In this document: positions 24,082 to 32,642 of the stretch, in pieces
Layout of the letters: every line of letters starts with the position of its first letter
Position numbering within the stretch: position 1 is the first letter of the stretch
Assembly (NCBI GenBank): GCA_014338005.1
Contig: QUBZ01000011.1
Coordinates: 1 to 64,000, forward strand
Direction of reading: 5' to 3'
Length of the DNA: 64,000 nucleotides
Source of the DNA: Chloroflexota bacterium
GTDB lineage: Bacteria > Chloroflexota > Anaerolineae > Aggregatilineales > Phototrophicaceae
Notes under the pieces: model-generated
The model's database searches: none
What the model was told of the DNA's origin: nothing
The model's input: the letters and a program-made list of their open reading frames with translations, nothing else
Translations under genes and position numbers: made by a program

Positions 24082-25242
24082 TTATTCGGTCGAATTTAAG
24101 GATTTTTCGTAAAGACGATATGTCCGGTAAATGTCCGACCCGAAACTGAGAGCGATGCTGACCATATTTTCATTCACTTCCAGAATCCAGCCGGAATCGG
24201 AATGCTGGATGCGCGGGTCGGCCAGCAGCGCCTCTAGGACGTAATAATACAGCACCGCCGCCACGCCCTTTTCGCGGTAGGCTTCCTTAACGCCCATCAG
24301 GGGGATGCGCGCCGTATCTATCACCGGCCTGATCTTCCAGTGCCACAGCGCCTTCAGCAGCGAAAAAACTTCCGGCACGCCGGGGCGCGGGTAAACCCGG
24401 TGCAGCACCTGGTTGAAGTCCGGCACGGCCATCACAAAACCCGCCGGTTCGCCGGCCACCTCCGCAAAAAACGCCTTGTCGGGGTCAAAAAACTGCCCCA
24501 GGCTTTTAACCATTACGTCCAGTTCGCGCGGGGTCATCGGCACGAAGCCCCAGTTTTTATCCCAGGCCGCGTTGTACAGTTCTTTAAACAGCTCAAACTC
24601 GGCTTTAAGGTTCTGGGGGTTAATCTTGCGGACGGTGATTTTGTTGCGTTTCATCACCGCTTCGGTCAGGCGCTTCAGGCGGTCGCCGGTTTTATGTTCC
24701 AGCGCCCCCTGGCGGCTGAGGTGAAAGCTGTACACGTCCATCGCCTTCTGAAAGCCGGCGCCTTCGATCAGCCGGCTGTAGTAGGGATAGTTGTAGGGCA
24801 TCAGCAGCACCGGGCGGGCGAAACCGTCCACCAGTACACCGACATCTTCATGTGTGGTGAAGGTCTGCGGGCCGCGAATGGCATCGTATCCCCGCTCGCG
24901 CACCCACTCGGCGGCGGTTTCCAGCAGCGCGGCGGCGGCTTCCTGGTCGTCGTAGACCTCGAACAGACCGAACCATCCGATGTGCTGGTTGTGGAACTGG
25001 TTGTGCCGGTGGTTGATGTAAGCGGCAATCGTGCCGACCAGCCGCCCATCCCGCCGGGCGGTGAAAAAATCCCCCTCCAGGTACTCCGCCCAGGCCGGAT
25101 TATGCTGTTTGTCCAGCAGGTCACGGCGCATGGACAGCAGCGGTGGAACCCAGTATGGATCGCCTTTGTACAGCGTCCAGGGGAACTCGAACAGGGCTTT
25201 AAACTCGTCGCGGTTTTCAACTTTGCGGACTTCGACAGACAT
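24082..25242 (-). CDS. GNAT-type N-acetyltransferase-like protein, long YghO-like form
   Basis: The 386-residue protein resembles the YghO-like family, with an N-terminal region common to the group (FPWTLYKGDPYWVPPL) and two acetyltransferase-like halves. The first half includes RRDGRLVGTIAAYINHRHN and the second FFAEVAGEPAGFVMAVPDFN and GVKEAYREKGVAAVLYYYVL, the latter matching a CoA-binding R/Q-x-x-G-x-A loop. Substrate is unknown. It is on the same strand as the response regulator, upstream of it by 86 bases. Confidence 0.8.
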   Translation of the reverse strand: MSVEVRKVENRDEFKALFEFPWTLYKGDPYWVPPLLSMRRDLLDKQHNPAWAEYLEGDFFTARRDGRLVGTIAAYINHRHNQFHNQHIGWFGLFEVYDDQEAAAALLETAAEWVRERGYDAIRGPQTFTTHEDVGVLVDGFARPVLLMPYNYPYYSRLIEGAGFQKAMDVYSFHLSRQGALEHKTGDRLKRLTEAVMKRNKITVRKINPQNLKAEFELFKELYNAAWDKNWGFVPMTPRELDVMVKSLGQFFDPDKAFFAEVAGEPAGFVMAVPDFNQVLHRVYPRPGVPEVFSLLKALWHWKIRPVIDTARIPLMGVKEAYREKGVAAVLYYYVLEALLADPRIQHSDSGWILEVNENMVSIALSFGSDIYRTYRLYEKSLNSTE

Positions 25243-25441
25243 GGCGCTTGGCTTTCGACCTCTCCCCCGATGGCGGCCTTAATGTTACTCCGTTTTGGCA
25301 GACGCGCAAAGGAAACAATAACTTCTCACCGTCACCTCAGCAGGCGTTATTCGACAGTTCATCGGTTTGGGTGTATGCTGGCAGGGGAGAATCAGAAGTT
25401 CTCCTCAGTTTCTTCTGGGCGCGGTATGGAGGCGTAGTTGT

Positions 25442-26404
25442 ATGTTTAAGGATATAGGCCAGGTCAGCCAGGTTTTAAGCGAGCAGCAGTACATTTCGAC
25501 CGACGAAATTTCGACCGTGATGTTCCTGGCCGAAAAACTGGAAAAGCCGGTGCTGGCCGAAGGGCCGGCGGGCGTGGGCAAAACCGAACTGGCGAAAGCC
25601 TGGGCCAAAGCCACCGGCTGCCGGTTGATCCGCTTGCAATGTTACGAAGGGCTGGACGAAAGCAAGGCGCTGTACGAGTGGGAATATGCCAAACAGATGC
25701 TTTATACCCAGCTTTTACGCGATAAACTGAGCGAACTGCTGGCGCAGGCGGTTACGCTGACGGAAGCCGCCGACCGGCTGGGGCAGGAGGAAAATGCCTT
25801 CTTTTCGGAGCGGTTTTTGCTGCCGCGCCCGCTGCTCCAGGCCATCACGTCGCCGGAGCCGGTGGTGCTGCTGATTGACGAGATTGACCGCGCCGACGCT
25901 GAATTTGAGGCTTTCCTGCTGGAAATCCTGAGCGATTTTCAGGTATCCGTGCCGGAATTGGGGACGATTGTCGCACGCCACCGGCCTACCGTCGTGCTGA
26001 CCAGCAACAATACCCGCGATCTGTCGGAGGCGCTCAAACGCCGCTGCCTGTACCTGTTTATTGACTATCCCGATCACGAGTCGGAAATGCGTATTGTGCG
26101 GATGCGCGTGCCGGAACTGAGCGCCAAGCTGGCCCAGCAGGCGGTGGAAGTGGTGCAAAGCCTGCGCCAGATGGACTTGAAAAAAAGCCCCAGCGTGTCG
26201 GAAACGATTGACTGGGCGAAGGCGCTGGTGATGATGAACGCCGACAGCCTCGACCGGCATACGCTGGAAACCACCCTTACGGTGCTGCTCAAACACGAAA
26301 GCGACGTGCAAAAAGCCCGGCGCGCCCTGGTGGAAGGCCGCGACCACCCACTTAACCGGCGGCCCGGCAGCGGCGCGGCCCGGCGCGGCAGCTGGCCGAA
26401 TTAG
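25442..26404 (+). CDS. MoxR-family AAA+ ATPase (CoxD-like)
   Basis: The 320-residue protein is a single AAA+ module: Walker A GPAGVGKT at 41-48, Walker B VVLLIDEIDRAD at 141-152, sensor 1 in VVLTSNNTRDLSEALKRRC with an arginine finger. The text matches the CoxD-like MoxR group that helps mature metalloenzymes, usually next to a von Willebrand A-domain gene such as coxE. No such partner follows here. The start at 25442 has a GGAGG site; in-frame starts further left are weak. The C-terminus ends in a basic low-complexity tail (RRPGSGAARRGSW). Confidence 0.9.
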   Translation: MFKDIGQVSQVLSEQQYISTDEISTVMFLAEKLEKPVLAEGPAGVGKTELAKAWAKATGCRLIRLQCYEGLDESKALYEWEYAKQMLYTQLLRDKLSELLAQAVTLTEAADRLGQEENAFFSERFLLPRPLLQAITSPEPVVLLIDEIDRADAEFEAFLLEILSDFQVSVPELGTIVARHRPTVVLTSNNTRDLSEALKRRCLYLFIDYPDHESEMRIVRMRVPELSAKLAQQAVEVVQSLRQMDLKKSPSVSETIDWAKALVMMNADSLDRHTLETTLTVLLKHESDVQKARRALVEGRDHPLNRRPGSGAARRGSWPN

Positions 26405-26490
26405 TAGATTTACAGGCAGCATTCAAGCCTGATACGCTGAGATAACACGAGTACATGGACAAGATGAAGCCAGGTTAGAATGATAGGCGC

Positions 26491-26536
26491 TGTAGGGGCG
26501 CTCCCCGGTGGGCGTCCACGTCGGGCCGCCCCTACA
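26491..26536. repeat. TGTAGGGGCG inverted repeat, intergenic
   Basis: TGTAGGGGCG (26491-26500) and CGCCCCTACA (26527-26536) are perfect 10-bp inverted copies around a GC-rich loop holding ccccggtgggcgtccacg. The form recalls the short intergenic repeats common in Chloroflexota. It sits 87 bases after the MoxR gene and could also serve as a transcript end. Confidence 0.75.
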
Positions 26537-26606
26537 CGCCAAACACCGTTTTAACCGGTTATAGCCTATGCATTCGAGCCAAAAATAACCGGAAAGCCGC
26601 CCCCGC

Positions 26607-26876
26607 TTACTGGTCGCCGCTTTTCGCCGTCGTCTGAGTCAGCACGCGCTGGTAGACGAAATACACCGCAGCGGCAATCACGGCGACGACAACGGTAAAC
26701 AGCAGCGCCGTACCCAGGAAGTCGGTTATGGGCGGCGGATTGATACCCGCCTCGCTCACAAATCGCAGCGAGATATACGGCGCCAGCAGGCTGACGAGGA
26801 AGGTGACGATGACGATGACGACGAGGCCATAGCGAAGCAGACGCAGACGAGCCTTTACATCAGACGGTTGAATCAT
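26607..26876 (-). CDS. Small membrane protein with two helices
   Basis: The 89-residue protein has two hydrophobic helices, YGLVVIVIVTFLVSLLAPYI and LGTALLFTVVVAVIAAAVYF, separated by a short polar loop, and a basic N-terminus. No family is recognised. The start is taken at 26876 where GGGGGAA lies five bases upstream; ATG 26888 and TTG 26903 are alternatives. It stands alone before a long AT-rich gap. Confidence 0.65.
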   Translation of the reverse strand: MIQPSDVKARLRLLRYGLVVIVIVTFLVSLLAPYISLRFVSEAGINPPPITDFLGTALLFTVVVAVIAAAVYFVYQRVLTQTTAKSGDQ

Positions 26877-26903
26877 CATTTCCCCCATTATGCTCTGGAA
26901 CAA

Positions 26904-27240
26904 TTAAGTATGCTGATTTGATTCTGGGGGAATAATTGTTAAACTTCAACTTAGCCAATTATTATCATATTTTTTCTTAATATATATATTATTGGAATTG
27001 TTTCATATAACGGTAAGGTATCTCTTAACGTCCGGTTTCCGCCGCCGGCCCGGCATATGCCTGTCAAACATCAGGTCGCAGTGAATTTCGTCGGAGCAGA
27101 TGGAGGCACTTTCTGGGGGAGTTTTCTGAATAGATGAAAGTCTACCCCAGATTGTGCCTCTCCCTTTACATTTGCTTTGTTAAAAGCGTCAGCCCATCAG
27201 GGCGGCGCTCCTCCACAATTATTACACTTGCTGTGCGCGT
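26904..27240. other. Non-coding gap with an AT-rich block and a long inverted repeat
   Basis: No gene is seen in these 337 bases. From 26940 to 27010 the DNA is very AT-rich and probably holds the promoter of the small membrane protein. The right half contains the inverted repeat described separately at 27104-27159. Confidence 0.5.
27104..27159. repeat. Inverted repeat with 15-bp arms
   Basis: AGGCACTTTCTGGGG (27104-27118) and CCCCAGATTGTGCCT (27145-27159) pair at 13 of 15 positions around a 26-base loop. It lies about 80 bases past the stop of the radical SAM gene and could be its transcript end, though no T-run is present, or a small mobile-element remnant. Confidence 0.6.
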
Positions 27241-28518
27241 TTAATTCTGCGAAGGCGTGCCTTCCACCACCGGGATGGCGTCCGGCTCGATGGTATGGCC
27301 GTTGCCGACGGTTTTGTTGCGCGGCTGCGCCGTCACGTAGCTGCCGTACAGCCGCCATTCGTCCATGCGGCAGGAATGCACCAGCTTGCCGTCCCACACC
27401 GTCATATCCGGGCAGCTTTCGCACATATCCACGCGGCCATCTTCCATCAGGTCTGGCCCCTGAATGATGCCGATGCTCTGGACAAAAATCGGCTGGAACA
27501 ACCGCTGCGGGTGAGCCAGGAAATCCTTGAACCACGCGCTGACGGTCTTACGCACGCCCTTGTCCACCAGCCCCAGCAGCATAGCGATCTTGGGGATTTT
27601 GTTGCTGGGCGAGTAAATAACATACGTGCCGTGCTGCAAATGGTGGAACACCTGGAACAGTTCCATCACCTTCGCGCCGACCGAACCGTACATCTGGCTT
27701 CTGCTGCCCAACTGCGCCGAAACCAGCCAGGTTATTTTGTCGTGTGCATTCGTGCCGCCCATATAGGCCGAAGTGTCGTAGTGCGGGAAGTGTTCGCGGA
27801 TTTTGTTATAAATGTCGGTCGAGGTCAGGTACGACTCGGCATCCGAGTCCGCCACGTAGCTGGTTTGCAGATTGACCTTCTGACCCTGTGCATAATAATC
27901 AAAATCGCCTTCCATCACGGCGTTGCGGAAACCGATCAGCACCAGGCCATGCACGCGGTCAATATTCTTGTTGGCCCACTTCACCATTTCCGGCACGAAG
28001 TCCAGGTTGCCTGGGTAAACCGTCATGCCGAAGAATGCCGTCATGCCGCCAACATCATACACCATGTCGGCATAATACTGGCGCAGTTCGAACAGCTCCG
28101 TTTCGCTTTTGCCCTTCCAGTGCGGGCGCTGCTGTTCGCTGTCAATGTGGAAGGTGAAACCAATCGCCCCGGCGCGTTTGAGTTCTTCCACCATCGGGCG
28201 GTTGTTTTCCAGCTTGATGCCGTTCGTCAGGATGAGCGGCTTCATTTTGAGGCTTTTGATGTAGGCGACGATTTCCATAATATCCGGGTGGATCAGCGGT
28301 TCGCCCCCGGCGATGGAGATGTTGTCGCAGTTGCGCCATTTTGCCAGCAGGGCTATTTCTTCCTTGATCTGCTCTAACGTTTTATGCCCCTGCATCCCGT
28401 TGATACGGTAGCAGCCGCGACAGTAGGTGTTGCACTTGTCGGTGACTTCCAGCCAGCCGATAGGGTTGTCATTTCCCGACCAGGGAAACCGGTACATATT
28501 ACGTTTTGACAGTTCCAT
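27241..28518 (-). CDS. Radical SAM protein with extra C-terminal cysteines
   Basis: The cluster motif is Cys29-x3-Cys33-x2-Cys36 (DKCNTYCRGCY), followed by SIAGGEPLIHPDI, the SAM-binding GGEP loop, and further strands with ILTNGIKL and FTFHIDSE. The 425-residue length and a C-terminal cysteine set (Cys366, Cys369 and Cys383 in MCESCPDM and HSCRMDEW) suggest an additional metal site or Fe-S cluster. This enzyme class cleaves SAM to start radical chemistry; the substrate is not identifiable. There is no RiPP precursor or other partner visible next to it. GGGAG lies about nine bases before the start. Confidence 0.88.
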   Translation of the reverse strand: MELSKRNMYRFPWSGNDNPIGWLEVTDKCNTYCRGCYRINGMQGHKTLEQIKEEIALLAKWRNCDNISIAGGEPLIHPDIMEIVAYIKSLKMKPLILTNGIKLENNRPMVEELKRAGAIGFTFHIDSEQQRPHWKGKSETELFELRQYYADMVYDVGGMTAFFGMTVYPGNLDFVPEMVKWANKNIDRVHGLVLIGFRNAVMEGDFDYYAQGQKVNLQTSYVADSDAESYLTSTDIYNKIREHFPHYDTSAYMGGTNAHDKITWLVSAQLGSRSQMYGSVGAKVMELFQVFHHLQHGTYVIYSPSNKIPKIAMLLGLVDKGVRKTVSAWFKDFLAHPQRLFQPIFVQSIGIIQGPDLMEDGRVDMCESCPDMTVWDGKLVHSCRMDEWRLYGSYVTAQPRNKTVGNGHTIEPDAIPVVEGTPSQN

Positions 28519-28670
28519 TCGACTTTTCTCCCTCGCTTGCTGCGCCAGCGGGGAATTCGGGCGGGGGTAGTTAGAACATCCCTCCGGCGCAAAAATATTT
28601 AGTGTCGCTAAACATTTTAGCGCGGATATTTAGCTTAACGAAGCATTTCATGTAAAAAAGGTGACATTTG

Positions 28671-29468
28671 TCATGTGTCCAGCAGAAGGCGGACGTTTAA
28701 CCCCCAGGCCAGGTACAGGGCGCGCCAGAAACGTTTGAACTGTGTGATGGAGCGGTCATCGTCCGGCGCGTCGTGAAGCTGGAACGGATACCGTTCAAAG
28801 GCATCCTCCGGCGAGGCGGACAGGCGCATCAGTTCGTTGGCTTCCAGATCGCGCGGGATGACCCCAAAGAAAATCAAAACAACGGCGGCATAGGCGGGTT
28901 TGAGGCTGCCCATCAGGAACAGCATCTTAAAAACCTGGTTGCTGGTGACGGTGATTTCGCCCAGTTTGCGCGCCAGTACGCCGCGTTCCTGGAAATACGG
29001 CTGGCCTTCGGCGCGCAGGGCGCTGACCTCGGCGGCATCGTCATTCGCGTCCTCGATGGCGCGGCGCAGCAGCAGCCAGGGCAGCGGCTCGTCCGGCACG
29101 GGCAGCCGGTTAAGCAGCCACAGTTCCGCCGCGCCGGAGATGGGATATTCGATCAACCCGTAGCAGCCGAACGGCTCGCCGAAGTTGTTGGCCGGGCAGC
29201 CCAGGCAGTGGTCGGCCAGCGGCGTCAGTTCGGCGGCGGCTTCCAACAGGTCTTTGACCATCACCACGCGGGTTTCCGGCTCGCCGGCGGGCGTGCTGCG
29301 GCTCATCTCGAAGCCGATTTCGGTGGCGGGACGCAGGTCGCCGTTTTTGCGGAACAGGTCAATCACGGCCTGGGCGCGCGCGCGCCCTTTAATGCGCTCT
29401 AAAATGCCCGGCGTCGAGAGTTTTTGTTTAGGGATACACTGGTAATCAATGGTATAGTCAATCGCCAT
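28671..29468 (-). CDS. Hypothetical protein with a His/Cys motif
   Basis: I do not recognise this 265-residue protein. At 87-103 it carries HCLGCPANNFGEPFGCYG, in which His87, Cys88, Cys91 and Cys102 could bind a metal or cluster. The rest is rich in Leu and Arg with a hydrophobic stretch near YAAVVLIFFGVIP, perhaps membrane-facing. It lies 152 bases past the radical SAM gene start on the same strand, upstream of it, so the two might be transcribed together. The acetyltransferase gene is 42 bases further upstream. Confidence 0.7.
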   Translation of the reverse strand: MAIDYTIDYQCIPKQKLSTPGILERIKGRARAQAVIDLFRKNGDLRPATEIGFEMSRSTPAGEPETRVVMVKDLLEAAAELTPLADHCLGCPANNFGEPFGCYGLIEYPISGAAELWLLNRLPVPDEPLPWLLLRRAIEDANDDAAEVSALRAEGQPYFQERGVLARKLGEITVTSNQVFKMLFLMGSLKPAYAAVVLIFFGVIPRDLEANELMRLSASPEDAFERYPFQLHDAPDDDRSITQFKRFWRALYLAWGLNVRLLLDT

Positions 29469-29510
29469 AAGAAAGTCCCTGGTGATTGGTTTCGCATTAT
29501 AACACGCGCA

Positions 29511-30086
29511 TCACTCCCCGCGAAGGCGGCTGAAAACCAGCGTATCGCGCAGCATGCCGTCGGTAGCCCATTCGTCGCGGCGCAGGCAGCCATCCAGCGT
29601 ATAGCCGGCGCGGCGGGCGACGGCGGCGCTGCGGGTATTACGCGCGTCGCAGCGGATTTCGATGCGCTGCGCCTGGAGGCTGTCGAAGGCAAAGCGGGTG
29701 ATGCCGACGACCGCCTCGGTGATATAACCCTGGCCCTCCAGGCTGGCGCGCACCCAGTAGCCGATTTCAAACGACGGCAGCGACCAGTTGATGCGGTGCA
29801 TCCCGCTGCCGCCGACGAACAGGCCGTCGCTGCGGCGGAACAGGTACAGCGCCAGGTCTTCGCGCAAAATGAACCGGGCCGCCATCCGGCGCGAGTGGGC
29901 TTCGGTGTCGGCGATGGTGGGGGCGGGATGCACCCAGGGCATCCAGGGGCGCAGGTGGTCGAGCGACTCCAGAATCGCCGCGTTCACCACCGGCCCGTCG
30001 CCGGGGCGCGGCGCGCGGATGAGCAGACGCTCCGTCTCAAAGTGATCGGGGAAATCCAGCAGGATGGGGTTCGGGTGTCCGGTCAT
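29511..30086 (-). CDS. GNAT acetyltransferase, RimJ/RimL type
   Basis: The 191-residue protein has the RimJ/L layout: ETERLLIRAPRPGDG at 17-31, a central GGSGMHRINWSLPSFEIGYWV strand pair, and RIEIRCDARNTRSAAVARRAGY near the C-terminus. These enzymes acetylate protein N-termini or small molecules; the target here is unknown. It lies just upstream of the His/Cys-motif protein on the same strand. Confidence 0.88.
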   Translation of the reverse strand: MTGHPNPILLDFPDHFETERLLIRAPRPGDGPVVNAAILESLDHLRPWMPWVHPAPTIADTEAHSRRMAARFILREDLALYLFRRSDGLFVGGSGMHRINWSLPSFEIGYWVRASLEGQGYITEAVVGITRFAFDSLQAQRIEIRCDARNTRSAAVARRAGYTLDGCLRRDEWATDGMLRDTLVFSRLRGE

Positions 30087-30241
30087 AAAATATGCCTCGC
30101 ATTAAATTTGTATGAATTATCCATTAAATTCGTGGAATTCGCCAATCCTGGCGAAAAATTTAAGGCCGCTGCAAGCTCGGCAGCGTGCATAATAGGGCTG
30201 TTACGTCGTTTCGCTTACGGATGCTTTCCTCAACAAACGCT

Positions 30242-31288
30242 ATGCTATATTCACTGAAAAACAGCTTTGTTCGTTTTTTTGTCCTTTCAGTAGGTGCAGC
30301 GGCACTAACGCTGATGCTGGTGAAAGCAGCCAGTGTGCTGGCTCCGATACCGGTTTGCCGGGGAATGAACGACCTGAATGAAGGCGGGCGCTGGATGCGC
30401 GGCAAAACCATCCCTCAAGCGCGGGTCGAACCAGCAGTAGCTATGCTGGACAGCCGGATTTACGTGGTTGGCGGCATGATGGCTGGCTGGCTGGCATCCA
30501 ACCAGGTGCAGGTTTACGACCCGCTAAGTGGTCAGTGGGAATCCGCTGCTCCGCTACCTATACTCGTCCACCATGCCGGCTTGGCAGCGATCGAGGGGGA
30601 TCTGTATATGACCGGCGGCTACGACGATATGGGGCAGATGATGCGAGCCGAGCCGAGGATCAACCAGGCATGGCGCTACGACCCGGACGGCGACACCTGG
30701 ACGCGCATCGCGGACATGCCCGCGCCGCGCGCTGCCCATGCCAGCATAGCGATTAACGGTCTTCTATATATCGTCGGAGGAACCGGAACCGCTGCGCGCG
30801 AAGTGTGGGTATACAATCCGGCCACCGATACCTGGGATACTTCCCAGCGCGCCTTGATGCCGATGGCGCGCGAGCATATCGCAGCAGTGGCGTTGAATGG
30901 TCAGATTTATGTGGTTGGCGGGCGGTGGAATAATATTAACACCGGTGCAACCGAAAAATACGACCCAGATACCGATACCTGGACAAAGCTGGCCGACATG
31001 CCCACGCCGCGCAGCACGCTGTCGCTGGCGGTACTGAACGGGTATATCCATGCTGCTGGCGGCGAGGACATGATTAGTGGCTGCACTTATGCCGCCCACG
31101 AAGTATATGATCCAGACAGCGATACCTGGACAACGCTGGCCGACATGCCCACGCCGCGCCAGGCGATGGGGGCGGCAGTAGTAGACGGGCGTTGGTATCT
31201 CATCAGCGGCTCAACCGGCTCGGCCAGATATGCTGAACGAGGCTTGACGAGCCTAGTGGAAGTTTTTATACCCGGCGAATGGGGTTAA
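30242..31288 (+). CDS. Kelch-repeat beta-propeller protein, membrane-anchored or secreted
   Basis: The start is taken at 30242 (MLYSLKNSF), which opens a hydrophobic N-terminal segment near FVLSVGAAALTLMLV; earlier in-frame ATGs at 30185 and 30221 are possible. About six Kelch blades follow, each with a strand such as IYVVGG and a later YDPDTDTW. Kelch propellers bind proteins or sugars; the galactose-oxidase family uses a related fold, but catalytic Cys/Tyr residues are not evident. It is followed by a paralogue that begins 23 bases after its stop. Confidence 0.8.
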   Translation: MLYSLKNSFVRFFVLSVGAAALTLMLVKAASVLAPIPVCRGMNDLNEGGRWMRGKTIPQARVEPAVAMLDSRIYVVGGMMAGWLASNQVQVYDPLSGQWESAAPLPILVHHAGLAAIEGDLYMTGGYDDMGQMMRAEPRINQAWRYDPDGDTWTRIADMPAPRAAHASIAINGLLYIVGGTGTAAREVWVYNPATDTWDTSQRALMPMAREHIAAVALNGQIYVVGGRWNNINTGATEKYDPDTDTWTKLADMPTPRSTLSLAVLNGYIHAAGGEDMISGCTYAAHEVYDPDSDTWTTLADMPTPRQAMGAAVVDGRWYLISGSTGSARYAERGLTSLVEVFIPGEWG

Positions 31289-31311
31289 CGGCACTAGAGG
31301 ATGGTTCAAAG

Positions 31312-32355
31312 ATGGTAAAAAAACCGGCAGGAATGCTCATCGGTGGACTTTTAATCCTGGCGGGCGGTGCGGCAGCCGTGCTGGCCGGCCTGCGGGCGAT
31401 GAACGTACTGAATGCGCCCAAAGTTTGCCCGGAGCAGCCTGCCCAGATCGAAACGATTGACGGCGCGTGGCAGAGCGGGCCGCCGCTGCTCCAGGGGCGT
31501 TCTGAGGTGAAAGCCGCCGCGCTGGACGGCCAGATTTACGTGGTCGGCGGCCTGACAACCAATAATGCCCCGACCAGCACCGTGCAGGTTTTTGACACAG
31601 CAGCCGGCGAATGGCGGGAGTCCATACCGCTGCCGGTGGCGCTGCACCATATGGGCGTGGCGGCATTGGACGGGCGGGTGTATGTCACCGGCGGTTATGA
31701 CGACGCCACCTGGAAAGCCGACGTAAAAGACAGTTGGGTTTATGACCCGGCGGCGGACACCTGGACGAGCATCGCGCCCATGCCGGGGCCGCGCGCCGCG
31801 CACGAGCTGGTGGTGCTGGATGGCCTGATTTACGCGCTGGGCGGCGACGCGCCGGACGACCCGCACGCCGTTTGGGCCTACAACCCGGATGGCGATACCT
31901 GGGAAACGCGCGCGCCCATGCCCAGCCCGCGCGAACACGTCGGCGTGGTGGTGGTGGACGGCCTGATGTATGCCATCGGCGGGCGCTGGCCGGTTTTCGG
32001 CAGCAATCTGGATGTGGTCGAGGTGTACGACCCGGCAGCCGACACCTGGGAAACGCGCGCGCCCATGCCCACGCCGCGCAGCGGTTTTGCCATCGGCGCG
32101 GTGAACGGGTACATCCACGCCGCCGGCGGCGAAAATTTGCCGTCGCTGTGCGTGATCGCGCAGCACGAAGTGTACGATCCCCAGAGCGATACTTGGTTTG
32201 CAGCGGCTAACCTGCCGACTCCCCGGCATGGTATTGCGTCGGCGGTCGTCGGCAGCCGCTGGTATACGCTGGCCGGCGCGACCGGAACCGGCGACGAGAC
32301 GCAGCGTTCGTTCAGCAGCGTGGTCGAACTGTTTATCCCCGGCGCGGAGTCGTAA
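31312..32355 (+). CDS. Kelch-repeat beta-propeller protein, second paralogue
   Basis: The start at 31312 (MVKKPAGM) has GAGG about 10 bases upstream and opens a membrane helix (GLLILAGGAAAVLAGLRAM). About six Kelch blades follow (IYVVGG, YVTGGYDD, YALGG, YAIGGRW, IHAAGGE), closely like those of the upstream gene, so the pair arose by tandem duplication. It is more GC-rich than the first copy. A hairpin with a T-rich tail follows at 32428-32456. Confidence 0.82.
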   Translation: MVKKPAGMLIGGLLILAGGAAAVLAGLRAMNVLNAPKVCPEQPAQIETIDGAWQSGPPLLQGRSEVKAAALDGQIYVVGGLTTNNAPTSTVQVFDTAAGEWRESIPLPVALHHMGVAALDGRVYVTGGYDDATWKADVKDSWVYDPAADTWTSIAPMPGPRAAHELVVLDGLIYALGGDAPDDPHAVWAYNPDGDTWETRAPMPSPREHVGVVVVDGLMYAIGGRWPVFGSNLDVVEVYDPAADTWETRAPMPTPRSGFAIGAVNGYIHAAGGENLPSLCVIAQHEVYDPQSDTWFAAANLPTPRHGIASAVVGSRWYTLAGATGTGDETQRSFSSVVELFIPGAES

Positions 32356-32427
32356 GGGATAAACGAGCAGAACAAAAAAACATCTGCATAATGGGGCAGG
32401 TAAGGTGATAGGGGATAGACAGCAGGG

Positions 32428-32456
32428 CAAACAGGGGGTGTAAAGCCCCTTGTTTG
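32428..32456 (+). terminator. Terminator-like hairpin after the Kelch genes
   Basis: CAAACAGGGG pairs with CCCCTTGTTTG with a one-base bulge, around the loop gtgtaaag. The end is T-rich (ttgtttgtt) but not a clean U-run. Confidence 0.55.
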
Positions 32457-32502
32457 TTATAGGCGTGTGCCGGCCGTTTTTGCCCGCCGCTTGTTACGAC
32501 AA

Positions 32503-32520
32503 TTTGAACAATTGCTCAAA
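32503..32520. promoter_or_regulatory. Palindromic operator-like site before the BMP-family gene
   Basis: TTTGAACAATTGCTCAAA is symmetric at 16 of 18 positions with a perfect CAATTG centre. It lies 123 bases before the start codon. No regulator gene is adjacent, so the protein that would bind it is unknown. Confidence 0.45.
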
Positions 32521-32642
32521 ACGGCTTAAAAAGGACGTGCCAACTCTTGCGGGATGTGGTAATATCGCCGGAGTGGAAACAGTGCCGGCGGTATTACGTC
32601 CGGCGGCGTAAAAAGTTTATTTAAGCGAGGAGAATCCTTGAA

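Noticed and set aside
27295-28377. Plus-strand frame of about 360 residues opposite the radical SAM gene
   Set aside because: It lies wholly opposite a gene with clear cluster motifs and has no ribosome-binding site or recognisable domains.
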